DNA of 64,000 bases from Chryseobacterium sp. T16E-39 (GTDB lineage: Bacteria; Bacteroidota; Bacteroidia; Flavobacteriales; Weeksellaceae). The notes under the pieces are model-generated. The model had not been told where the DNA came from. It made no database searches and worked only from the letters and a program-made list of their open reading frames with translations. The position numbers and the translations under genes are program-made. Where the stretch lies: the NCBI RefSeq assembly GCF_002216065.1, contig NZ_CP022282.1, positions 4,030,001-4,094,000 on the forward strand, in the 5' to 3' direction. How positions within the stretch are numbered: position 1 is the stretch's first letter; each line of letters opens with the position of its first letter. Below are positions 8,789 through 16,153 of this stretch, in pieces.

Positions 8789-9730
8789 TTATTGTATTTT
8801 AAATTTTTCATTTTTACAGTCAAGAATCACTTTATGATGTAGAAACAGTTTGTTTCCAACCATTCCCTGCATACCGGAAAATTTCATCAGTAAATTTTGA
8901 ACACCGGAAGTTCCTTCAATATAAGTTACCTCCTGAAGCCTTAAACGGGTATTGCTAAATTGGATTTCCTTATTAGCTTTAGCAGAAATAATGTCCAGGG
9001 TCGCCCCCCACGAATTGCCTTTTTCCTTTTTTAAAATACTGTTTTTCGTTTTATATTTTTCCCAGTTTTCTTTGTTGGTAATGAGTTCATATGCACTGGT
9101 TCCACTGTCATACATTACTTTCAGGTTCTTCTGATCGATTTTTGTGGGAAGAAGTATTTTCCTTTTTTTAAATTCAAAATCATTAAAATCAATTTCTGAA
9201 ACACTATCAACAAAAGAACAATAGTTATTGGGAAAATCCAAAACAATGATCCTCTTTTCCAGAAGGTCTGTCCCTATTGTCCCGATAATATTTTTGGCAT
9301 CAGGATCTTGGTAATTCACCTTGCTCCCATAGTCAAGTAGTTGAAAATCATGAGATGAAATAATCATGTCACCAACATTCATATTCAGATTAGCCGTTCT
9401 ATGGTCAATATTCTTTAACGGAGAGAAATGCGGAAAATTTGTAATAATAGATTGCAGGGAATGAGAATAAAAAACAGTGACCGGAGATCCAAAATCCAGC
9501 TGCATATATAGTGGGTAATCTACACCTTTAATTTTGATGGGAAGAAGTACAGCTGCATAAGGTGTATCTCCATCCGAAATCCACAATAAAGGAATTTTTT
9601 TTGCATTTCCTGATACCGTTAAATAATTTTCAGGGGGTGTAAATTTCTTATTAAAATAAACATATCCACCAATGCCTGAAAGAATAAGAATAAGCAAAAA
9701 TATCACTACAATTTTCTTAAATATTTTCAT
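8789..9730 (-). CDS. Membrane-anchored aspartyl-protease-like (retropepsin-like) protein
   Basis: 313 residues. One N-terminal hydrophobic segment (about residues 6-25) acts as a signal or anchor. Two aspartyl-protease-like motifs appear, LDFGSPVT in the first half and YDSGTSAYEL in the second, the arrangement of a two-lobed pepsin-type domain. The first motif is DFGS, not the usual DTGS, so activity is uncertain. The C-terminus ends with a strand, VILDCKNEKFKIQ, typical of small aspartyl-protease-like domains. Role unknown; probably periplasmic. Confidence 0.6.
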   Translation of the reverse strand: MKIFKKIVVIFLLILILSGIGGYVYFNKKFTPPENYLTVSGNAKKIPLLWISDGDTPYAAVLLPIKIKGVDYPLYMQLDFGSPVTVFYSHSLQSIITNFPHFSPLKNIDHRTANLNMNVGDMIISSHDFQLLDYGSKVNYQDPDAKNIIGTIGTDLLEKRIIVLDFPNNYCSFVDSVSEIDFNDFEFKKRKILLPTKIDQKNLKVMYDSGTSAYELITNKENWEKYKTKNSILKKEKGNSWGATLDIISAKANKEIQFSNTRLRLQEVTYIEGTSGVQNLLMKFSGMQGMVGNKLFLHHKVILDCKNEKFKIQ

Positions 9731-9816
9731 TTTATTTTTTTCTTCAAGATTCGGAATTTATCAGAAGAATTATTGGTAAAATGAGATGACAATCTTACGT
9801 CAATTGTGTGCCAGCT

Positions 9817-10362
9817 TTATAAAATGTTGTTTTTCAGTTTTATGTATACTTTTCCTTTTTGATTTAAACTCATTCCATTTTTAAAAATGATAAACAAATT
9901 GATGGCAATGAGAATAATCAATACGGGAAGAAATATGGGAACTCGGGTGGAAATAGATTTCTGAATAAAAGGACAGATGATCATCAGAATACTGGTAAGG
10001 GCAGTCCATATAATCTGAATGGATAGTATGTCTTTGCCAAGTTTTCTGGTATTAAGATCTTTAGTTTTATAAGTTAAAAAAGCGGGAAGAATAATATTAG
10101 TAAATGGGATAAGCAAAAATAATGAAGCTGAAATATTAATAAGCTTTGCGCGGCTGATATCTGCCTCCTCATGACCTTTAGGTGACAGTATTCCGTCCGG
10201 CGATACTTCAAGAGCTTCAGCAAGGGATCTTAAAGTAAATCCTTTGGGAATATGGCCTGCTTCAATACGCTGAATAGTTCTTAAAGATAATCCGGATCTT
10301 TCTGCAAGTTCATTCTGGGTCAGATTTTTTTGTTCCCTTAATTTTTGGACCATGCTACTCAT
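9817..10362 (-). CDS. XRE-type HTH regulator with C-terminal membrane segments
   Basis: 181 residues from the ATG at 10362 (an upstream TTG is possible). Residues 1-65 are a classic XRE helix-turn-helix (KLREQKNLTQNELAERSGLS, then TIQRIEAGHIPKG). The C-terminal half has three strongly hydrophobic segments, resembling DUF4870-like membrane domains, so this is a membrane-bound DNA-binding protein. No partner gene is obvious. Confidence 0.8.
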   Translation of the reverse strand: MSSMVQKLREQKNLTQNELAERSGLSLRTIQRIEAGHIPKGFTLRSLAEALEVSPDGILSPKGHEEADISRAKLINISASLFLLIPFTNIILPAFLTYKTKDLNTRKLGKDILSIQIIWTALTSILMIICPFIQKSISTRVPIFLPVLIILIAINLFIIFKNGMSLNQKGKVYIKLKNNIL

Positions 10363-10486
10363 CAATGCTTTTGTTTATGAGGTCTTTGTTGTTATTAAAA
10401 GGATGAAAGATAAAAATAATAAGAGGAATTTATAGCTATATTTTTATTAAAGAGAAAAAATCTGCTATTTTGTTTAAATTTTTTAA

Positions 10487-11137
10487 ATGAGCAGCATTCA
10501 ACCATGTTCTTTATTTTTTTCAAACTCCTGGAAAGAAAACTATGGAGCTATTGTTAAAGACGAGCATCTACAGAACGTGGACAAAAATATTCTTGGATGG
10601 AAGACTGGGACTTTAGATTGGGATTTTCCGTATTTCAATGAAGAGATTAAAATAAACCGTGAGCAAAGCTTCAATCGTTTTATTTCTATTTTGGATAGTA
10701 AAAACTCCGATTCAGTTAAAGCTGGAAACCTGGAAAAAATTCCATTTGAATGCTGGCTTGATATTCTGGGGCAGCGGTTTACGTCAGCAAGTATCCGTGA
10801 TGAAACAGCCATTCCTCCGCTGAAAAATGTTCTGATTGATAGTTGCCTGGAGCCCTTTAATGAAGAAATTACGGTTGCTCAGAGAGCCTGGGAAAAACAT
10901 ATTGGAAGAACCGAAGATCTGTTTTGGGGTAAAAGTATTGGTAATAACCTGCAAAAACAGGGAAAAGTGATGGAGAAAATTCATTATATCATCGACAATA
11001 AAACATGGTGGAATGTATTTTTTCATTACAAGCATGGCCTCGTTTATGAAATAAGAGAAAGAGAAGGACATGGCATTCGCTGGAGTCATGGAGGAACCCA
11101 ACTAATTGGTTTTCTTGAAACTTTTATCAATGATTAA
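10487..11137 (+). CDS. Hypothetical protein rich in Trp
   Basis: 216 residues, no signal peptide or membrane segment. It is unusually rich in Trp and aromatic residues (NSWKENYG, GTLDWDFPYF, NKTWWNVFFHYKHG, IRWSHGG). I do not recognise a family. The C-terminal part, with two His-Gly motifs (EGHGIRWSHGG), could be a binding site, but this is speculation. The following gene has its own promoter with the shared inverted repeat, so this gene is probably separate from the tatD pair. Confidence 0.55.
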   Translation: MSSIQPCSLFFSNSWKENYGAIVKDEHLQNVDKNILGWKTGTLDWDFPYFNEEIKINREQSFNRFISILDSKNSDSVKAGNLEKIPFECWLDILGQRFTSASIRDETAIPPLKNVLIDSCLEPFNEEITVAQRAWEKHIGRTEDLFWGKSIGNNLQKQGKVMEKIHYIIDNKTWWNVFFHYKHGLVYEIREREGHGIRWSHGGTQLIGFLETFIND

Positions 11138-11145
11138 TATATGCA

Positions 11146-11180
11146 ACGTAAAAAGATTGCGTAGTAACGTGTTTATTTTG
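11146..11180 (+). promoter_or_regulatory. Shared promoter/operator module, copy 1
   Basis: The inverted repeat ACGTAA-N5-TTGCGT at 11146-11162 has a TTG ending 13 bases before a TTATTTTG box (11173-11180). The 17-bp repeat is identical to copy 2 at 24813, and the spacing equals that of copies 2 and 3. It lies 17 bases before the ATG at 11197. Confidence 0.6.
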
Positions 11181-11196
11181 TGAAAATTTTCAGATC

Positions 11197-11514
11197 ATGA
11201 AAAATATCTATAACAAAGGAACATTTCGTGCCCACGAATATGGTAAAATAGGACCTTATCTGAAAAGATATGGAAATAAGAAATGGCGAAGGACTGTACA
11301 GACTGAAATAGAGGATCAGCTCTGTGAGCTTATAAAATTTCGGAAATCAAGAAAGCGAAAACAAAGAATGATCTGGGTAAAAATCACTAAAGAAATCAAT
11401 GGTACAAAACGTTCTCATCATAAAAAATTTTATACCGAAAAATCTTTAAGAAGTGCTGTAAATAGTCCCCACGTTGTAAGATATTTTTACATGACTGATA
11501 AAACAACAAAATAA
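11197..11514 (+). CDS. Small basic hypothetical protein upstream of tatD
   Basis: 105 residues, strongly basic (many Lys/Arg; KWRRTVQT, RKSRKRKQR), with no membrane segment. The composition suggests nucleic-acid binding but no motif is recognised. Its stop lies two bases before the tatD start, so both should be translated from one message driven by the inverted-repeat promoter at 11146. That promoter is shared with the exonuclease and slipin/tRNA loci, which suggests a role in RNA or DNA metabolism; this is inference. Confidence 0.6.
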   Translation: MKNIYNKGTFRAHEYGKIGPYLKRYGNKKWRRTVQTEIEDQLCELIKFRKSRKRKQRMIWVKITKEINGTKRSHHKKFYTEKSLRSAVNSPHVVRYFYMTDKTTK

Positions 11515-11516
11515 AA

Positions 11517-12305
11517 ATGAATACATACATTGATATTGGCATTAATTTGACCAATAAACAGTTCAATAATGAACATGATGAAATAATTAACCGGGCTCTG
11601 GATAATGGAGTGGAACATATGATTCTTACGGGAACCAGCGTGCGCGGGAGTAAAGAATCTGCTGACATTGCAGAAGGATATCCTGAAATTTTATTTTCCA
11701 CTGCGGGAATCCATCCCCATGATGCAAAATCGTTCAATGATCACAGTAGTAAGGAACTCAGGGATTTATTGAGGCTTTCTCATGTCGTCGCCGTAGGAGA
11801 ATGCGGATTGGATTTTGATCGTGATTTTTCACCCAGACCAGCTCAGGAAAAATGTTATCGGGCACAACTTGAATTGGCTATAGAAACTGATAAGCCTTTA
11901 TTTCTTCACGAAAGATCCGCATTTAAAAAATTTAATGAAATCACAGACGAATTCCTGTCAAGTATTCCCGAAGCCGTAGTCCATTGCTTTACAGGTACTT
12001 TAGAAGAGGCAAAAATATATCTGGATAAAGGTTTTTATCTCGGATTCACGGGAGCAATAAGTGATGAAAGAAGGTTTAAACATTTGGAAGATGTCATCAG
12101 GTATATTCCTTTAGACAGGATGATGATTGAAACAGACGCACCGTTTATGCTGCCGAAAAACGTTTCATCCCGAAATCAGAACCGGAGAAATGAGCCTGCT
12201 TTTTTACCGTATGTTGCACAGACAATAGCCCGGTTAAAGAAAATAAGCATTTCTGAAGTGGCAGAAGAAACCACAGAAGTTGCCAGGAAATTTTTTAAGG
12301 TATAA
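11517..12305 (+). CDS. tatD: TatD-family metal-dependent nuclease
   Basis: 262 residues of the TatD amidohydrolase-type TIM barrel. Metal ligands are visible: a degenerate N-terminal motif (YIDIGINLT, where many have HxH), Glu in VGECGLDF, His in LFLHERSA, His in VVHCFTGT and Asp in IETDAPFM. The family contains 3'-5' DNases/RNases used in DNA repair and RNA quality control. The N-terminal YIDIGINL form is also normal for E. coli TatD. It is coupled to the basic 105-residue gene (2-base gap) and followed by a terminator. Confidence 0.85.
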   Translation: MNTYIDIGINLTNKQFNNEHDEIINRALDNGVEHMILTGTSVRGSKESADIAEGYPEILFSTAGIHPHDAKSFNDHSSKELRDLLRLSHVVAVGECGLDFDRDFSPRPAQEKCYRAQLELAIETDKPLFLHERSAFKKFNEITDEFLSSIPEAVVHCFTGTLEEAKIYLDKGFYLGFTGAISDERRFKHLEDVIRYIPLDRMMIETDAPFMLPKNVSSRNQNRRNEPAFLPYVAQTIARLKKISISEVAEETTEVARKFFKV

Positions 12306-12340
12306 AAAAGAGCTCTACTACAATTAGTAAAGCTCTTTTT
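12305..12340 (+). terminator. Terminator after tatD
   Basis: AAAAAGAGCT and AGCTCTTTTT arms, extended by TACTA/TAGTA, form a long stem followed by a T run. Confidence 0.8.
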
Positions 12341-12431
12341 TATTTTGGTTAAATGGTTGCTGAAAGGCAAAATCGAAAAACTGCAGAATCATTAAATCTT
12401 AATACCCTTTTTAATAAAAGGTTCTGTAATT

Positions 12432-12475
12432 AAGCGATTGTACTGTTTAGCAAATCAGCATTTTCGCCATTAAAT
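12432..12475. repeat. Partial copy of an interspersed repeat (AAGCGATT...TTCGCCATT)
   Basis: The stretch with AAGCGATTG, then TTTAGCAAATCAGC, then TTTTCGCCATT matches the right half of the repeats at 40420-40560 and 62070-62165. It sits at the 3' end of deoD. Confidence 0.5.
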
Positions 12476-13180
12476 ACACTTCAACGCAGACTCCAGCGCC
12501 AATTCAATCATCGGTTTTAAAGCAGTTTCTCTCTGATCTGCTGAAATCTTTTCGTGAGTAGGGATAATGTCGGTTACTGTCAGAATAGTAGCTGCATTTT
12601 TTCCTAAATGTTGGGCATTGGCAAATAATCCGAAAGCTTCCATTTCTACAGCCGGACAATCATATTTCGTTGCAATGGCAGGAACTGTAAAATCCTTTCT
12701 GTAGAAAATATCACTGCTGTGAATCGTAACGGCTTTAGCTTTTAAAGAAAGTTCTTCTGCTGTTGCATTGATTGTATCAAAAATGTTTCCCTGATGAGAA
12801 AGATTATCACCTTCAATTTCCCAGGCATATTTTGCGTAGGTACTCTCACTTGCTGCACTTTCAACATTTAAAATATCATATACTTTCAGGTCAGTTGTAT
12901 AAGCTCCACAGGTACCAATTCTGATAATAGTTTCTACATCGTATTCCGTATACAGTTCGTAAGAATAAATTCCTATACTTGGAAAGCCCATTCCACTTGC
13001 TCCTACACTAATTTCTTTTCCTTTGTAAAGGCCCGTATAATATAGAATACCTCTTGTTTTACTTACCAGTTTTGCATTTTCTAAAAAGTTTTCGGCAATA
13101 TATTGTGCACGAAGCGGATCCCCCGGCTGCAATATAACTTTAGCTATTTCTCCTTTTTTTGCACTAATGTGAATACTCAT
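12470..13180 (-). CDS. deoD: Purine-nucleoside phosphorylase, DeoD type
   Basis: 236 residues from ATG 13180 (MSIHISAKKGEIAK); the longer frame upstream to 13279 has no coding character. The enzyme cleaves purine nucleosides with phosphate to base and ribose-1-phosphate. Family motifs include QPGDPLRAQ, GMGFPSIGIYSYEL, RIGTCGAY, AVEMEAFGLF (substrate-binding Met/Glu) and TVTDIIPTHEK. The length fits the hexameric trimeric-dimer type. It is stand-alone. Confidence 0.92.
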   Translation of the reverse strand: MSIHISAKKGEIAKVILQPGDPLRAQYIAENFLENAKLVSKTRGILYYTGLYKGKEISVGASGMGFPSIGIYSYELYTEYDVETIIRIGTCGAYTTDLKVYDILNVESAASESTYAKYAWEIEGDNLSHQGNIFDTINATAEELSLKAKAVTIHSSDIFYRKDFTVPAIATKYDCPAVEMEAFGLFANAQHLGKNAATILTVTDIIPTHEKISADQRETALKPMIELALESALKCI

Positions 13181-13337
13181 AATCTTATTTTGAATGGGGA
13201 CAAAGATAATAACTTTTAGTTTGACAATGTCATTGTGGAGAGCGAAGCAACAAAATGATCTCAATAAGCAAAAAGACAATAAAAAGACTAAAAAGTTGAA
13301 AAATAGGAGTGTTCTTTTTTATTACAATACAATATTT

Positions 13338-13514
13338 GTCATTCTGAACGCATTGAAAGAATCTCAATACTAAAAAATAAAACTAAATTCTCACAGAATA
13401 CCTAGGTAGGACCACACAGCAGAATTGTCATTCTGTAAGAATCTAAACAAATTAAAACTGTTATTATTTTTTTAACCAAATTGTGGACAATCTGGATTCC
13501 TACGGAATGACAAG
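13338..13514. repeat. Three copies of a short interspersed repeat (two direct, one inverted)
   Basis: GTCATTCTG starts at 13338 and 13427; the inverse complement (GGAATGAC) ends at 13511. Together they could form a long hairpin in RNA. The arrangement resembles short interspersed repeats of Bacteroidota genomes. Confidence 0.5.
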
Positions 13515-13641
13515 ATAGCGTTTATAGATTTTAGCCAACGAAAAGCTCACATGTATTTTTGTTATGGATTGATCAAAAAAGTAAATATTATTTAATTTCT
13601 GAATCATTTATATAAAAATTTTATTCTCAAAGAAATAATTT

Positions 13642-13649
13642 TATTTTTG
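13642..13649 (+). promoter_or_regulatory. -7 box in front of the MoxR/vWA operon
   Basis: TATTTTTG is a perfect TAnnTTTG box only four bases before the ATG at 13654, which predicts a leaderless or nearly leaderless message. No convincing -33 TTG is seen. Confidence 0.45.
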
Positions 13650-13653
13650 TTAG

Positions 13654-14307
13654 ATGACCGAAAACACATCTCCTTTTCTGGATACCCTTTTTCTTCTCCG
13701 TAAGGAAGAATGTATCTCTGTTTTTTCAGATATTCAAAAGATTTCGGCAAAAGAAGAGCAGGATGCATCTGATTATTTTGAAGCAGAATTTGAAAAAGAA
13801 AGGTTAGAATTTCTGTCCGACCGGATAACCTATAATAAAGAATCGGCTATCTGGGCTGCAAAGGTCCTTTACTATGCTGCTCAATTATATTTGATCAGAG
13901 AAAATACAGCAAAAGACCTGGACCTTTTAATCCCTGAGTTTACAGGAACGAAAAATGCATTCTCTCAGCTATCTGCTGATCTCTCCCTGAGATTTTTACC
14001 ACAAATAGTATCAGCTCTTCAGGTTTTGGATCCTGTCGATCCTTTGATAGGGAGATTGGAAAGTATTTTGCTACAGTTTCACTATTCAGGAATTGGATAT
14101 GATCTTGATCTTGGAAAAATAGATTGGGAGGATGAGCTGAAAGAACCAACATACCGTAAATTATACATAGAAAGAATTGTTGAAAAGAAAGCCTATAGAT
14201 TGGCTGAGATTCCATATATTAATCAGTTGTTGATGGCAGAATTTGGCTTGCATAAAGACGAATTTTGGCGAGAATTAAAAACTATAAACGAAGAAGAAAA
14301 CAGATGA
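13654..14307 (+). CDS. Ternary-system accessory protein (first gene of MoxR/vWA operon)
   Basis: 217 residues, mostly alpha-helical by composition, acidic N-terminal half, no signal or membrane segment. I recognise no family on its own. Its stop overlaps the ATG of the MoxR-type ATPase by ATGA, and the whole six-gene block has overlaps at every junction, so it belongs functionally to that system. It could be the adaptor or helical component that accompanies MoxR and vWA proteins. Confidence 0.7.
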   Translation: MTENTSPFLDTLFLLRKEECISVFSDIQKISAKEEQDASDYFEAEFEKERLEFLSDRITYNKESAIWAAKVLYYAAQLYLIRENTAKDLDLLIPEFTGTKNAFSQLSADLSLRFLPQIVSALQVLDPVDPLIGRLESILLQFHYSGIGYDLDLGKIDWEDELKEPTYRKLYIERIVEKKAYRLAEIPYINQLLMAEFGLHKDEFWRELKTINEEENR

Positions 14308-15437
14308 TTCCGAATATTACAAAACTCAATACCGTACTTAATTACGTAAAAGATACTTTCGTAGGAAAAAATGATGTCGTTGATCTCTTGGGGATCTGCC
14401 TTTTGGCGAGAGAAAATGCTTTTTTATATGGCCCACCAGGGACCGCAAAATCTGCTATTATAAGAACCTTGTCACAGACCGTTAAAGATGGAAAGAACTT
14501 CGAATATTTACTGACGCGCTTTACAGAACCCAATGAAATTTTTGGTCCTTTTGATATCAGAAAGTTGAAAGAAGGGGAGCTTCTTACCAATACGGAAGGA
14601 ATGATGCCCGAAGCTTCCATGGTTTTTTTAGATGAAATTTTTAATGCCAATTCAGCGATTCTCAATTCCCTGCTAATGGCTCTGAATGAAAAGATCTTTA
14701 AAAGAGGTAAGGAGACCAAGCACCTTCCCGCTTTAATGTTTGTGGGAGCAAGCAATGTATTACCGGAAGATGAAGCATTAAACGCATTGTTCGATCGTTT
14801 TCTTATCAGGATTAATGTAGATTATGTAAATCCGGAACTTCTTCAGCAGGTGCTTTTGGCGGGACGGAAATTGGAAAATATAGTTGAAACAGATATTCCA
14901 GGGATTCAGGCAGATGAAATCAGGGAACTTCAGAACCTCTGTAAAACAGTAGATCTGAAACCTATTTATGAAGTATATCTGAATACGATCATGAGCCTCC
15001 GAAATACGGGAATTGCCATTTCTGATCGTAGAGCAGTAAAAATGCAGAATCTGATTGCTGCAAGTGCCCTGATTTGTGGAAGAAATGAAGCCATTCTTTC
15101 TGATCTGTGGGTATTGAAACATATCTGGGATACAGAAGAACAGATTGAAATTCTGGAAGGAATCATTAACAGAACCATTGAAAAAGACGAAAATCCAAAG
15201 AGCCATCCTCAGGCATTACACAATAAAACACCGAATCCTGAAGAAGTAATGAAAGATGTACAGATTCTTACGGAGAAATGGGACAACGGATCATCAACTT
15301 TTGAAGAGCAGAACGTCATCAAGGATAAACTGAGATACCTCCAGACTCGTTGTGACTGGATCAAAAATCCTGAACAGAAGCAATATATCCAACAGGAAAT
15401 AGAACGTTTATGGCAAAGGATCTTACAGAGCGTATAA
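14304..15437 (+). CDS. MoxR/RavA-type AAA+ ATPase
   Basis: 377 residues from ATG 14304, which overlaps the previous stop (ATGA); the frame open to 14265 lies inside the upstream gene. Walker A is GPPGTAKS at residues 43-50 and Walker B is MVFLDEIF at 106-113. The sensor-1-like segment MFVGASNVLPED and the arginine-finger-type region ALFDRFLIRI follow, as in MoxR/RavA proteins. MoxR ATPases work as chaperones with vWA-domain partners; here the partner is two genes downstream. It ends 28 bases inside the next gene. ATP-driven remodelling of the vWA/propeller proteins is inferred. Confidence 0.9.
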   Translation: MIPNITKLNTVLNYVKDTFVGKNDVVDLLGICLLARENAFLYGPPGTAKSAIIRTLSQTVKDGKNFEYLLTRFTEPNEIFGPFDIRKLKEGELLTNTEGMMPEASMVFLDEIFNANSAILNSLLMALNEKIFKRGKETKHLPALMFVGASNVLPEDEALNALFDRFLIRINVDYVNPELLQQVLLAGRKLENIVETDIPGIQADEIRELQNLCKTVDLKPIYEVYLNTIMSLRNTGIAISDRRAVKMQNLIAASALICGRNEAILSDLWVLKHIWDTEEQIEILEGIINRTIEKDENPKSHPQALHNKTPNPEEVMKDVQILTEKWDNGSSTFEEQNVIKDKLRYLQTRCDWIKNPEQKQYIQQEIERLWQRILQSV

Positions 15438-16153
15438 TAGATTTTTGGGCAGAACTGCCTCGTGCTGATGAAGATTTTTTAGGATCTATCAGGGACTGGA
15501 AGAATATTCAGATAGCAGTGGAGGATGATACGATCTGGCTTAAAGGTTTTACTGAAGAACAGGCTGTTTCTCCGGAGGTACAGCAATTGCCGGATTTCAT
15601 TTTATATGAACTCCGTAATGGATTATTATTTAAAAAGTCGGCTTTGGTTCCTGCGAAGAAAATAAGGACGGCTTTGTTATGGTCGCCAATTGATAAAGCT
15701 TTACGCCTTGTTTTTCCACCTTCTAATCAGAATTTTTTTGGAATAAAGGAAAAAATAAAAATACAATTAAAACCGAGTACTGAAGAACAACCTGCCGTAG
15801 CATTATTAAGTCTGATATCGCAGATTAATGATATGGTCATTGCATTGCCAAAATTTAAACTCGAGAGAAATGAATGGATCGTTATTGAAGATAAAGCACT
15901 ATTCCTGGGGATACCTTTATTGAGTTTACCTGGAAAAACATATTGGGAGAAAGATGGACATCTTTTACCCACCGGATTTGATTTTGAATTTAAAAATTTA
16001 AGTCCTTTACTTCAACGGAAATATAATGAACACCTGGATCAATGGCTTTTATGGAATGAAGACGGCAGCTATTTATCTATTGTTAAAAAAGATTTGAAAA
16101 AGTTGTCAGCAAGTTCTTACCGCCTCACACAAAAAGCGAAAGAATGGAATTAA
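15410..16153 (+). CDS. Probable bpX-type component of a MoxR-vWA-beta-propeller system
   Basis: 247 residues. The start ATG lies 28 bases inside the ATPase gene and the stop overlaps the vWA gene by 10 bases. The N-terminus (ERIIDFWAELPRADEDFLGSI) is helical, the rest beta-rich with recurring aromatic/proline turns (LLWSPIDKALRLVFPPSNQNFF, LFLGIPLLSLPGKTYWEKDGHLLPTGFDFEFKNLSPLL). Position and character fit the bpX-named families that accompany MoxR and vWA genes; which bpX type cannot be decided by eye. Cytoplasmic. Confidence 0.65.
   Translation: MAKDLTERIIDFWAELPRADEDFLGSIRDWKNIQIAVEDDTIWLKGFTEEQAVSPEVQQLPDFILYELRNGLLFKKSALVPAKKIRTALLWSPIDKALRLVFPPSNQNFFGIKEKIKIQLKPSTEEQPAVALLSLISQINDMVIALPKFKLERNEWIVIEDKALFLGIPLLSLPGKTYWEKDGHLLPTGFDFEFKNLSPLLQRKYNEHLDQWLLWNEDGSYLSIVKKDLKKLSASSYRLTQKAKEWN

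Larger units (their letters stand above)
13181..13653. other. Intergenic region with small interspersed repeats
   Basis: No gene seen. It contains GTCATTCTGAACG at 13338, GTCATTCTGTAAGAATCT at 13427-13444 and the inverted form GGATTCCTACGGAATGAC at 13494-13511. These belong to a small repeat type of the form GTCATTCxGxAxGAATCT. The end carries the promoter box of the next operon. Confidence 0.5.

Noticed and set aside
13181..13279. Longer start for deoD
   Set aside because: The extra 33 residues do not match the family; ATG 13180 gives the standard N-terminus.
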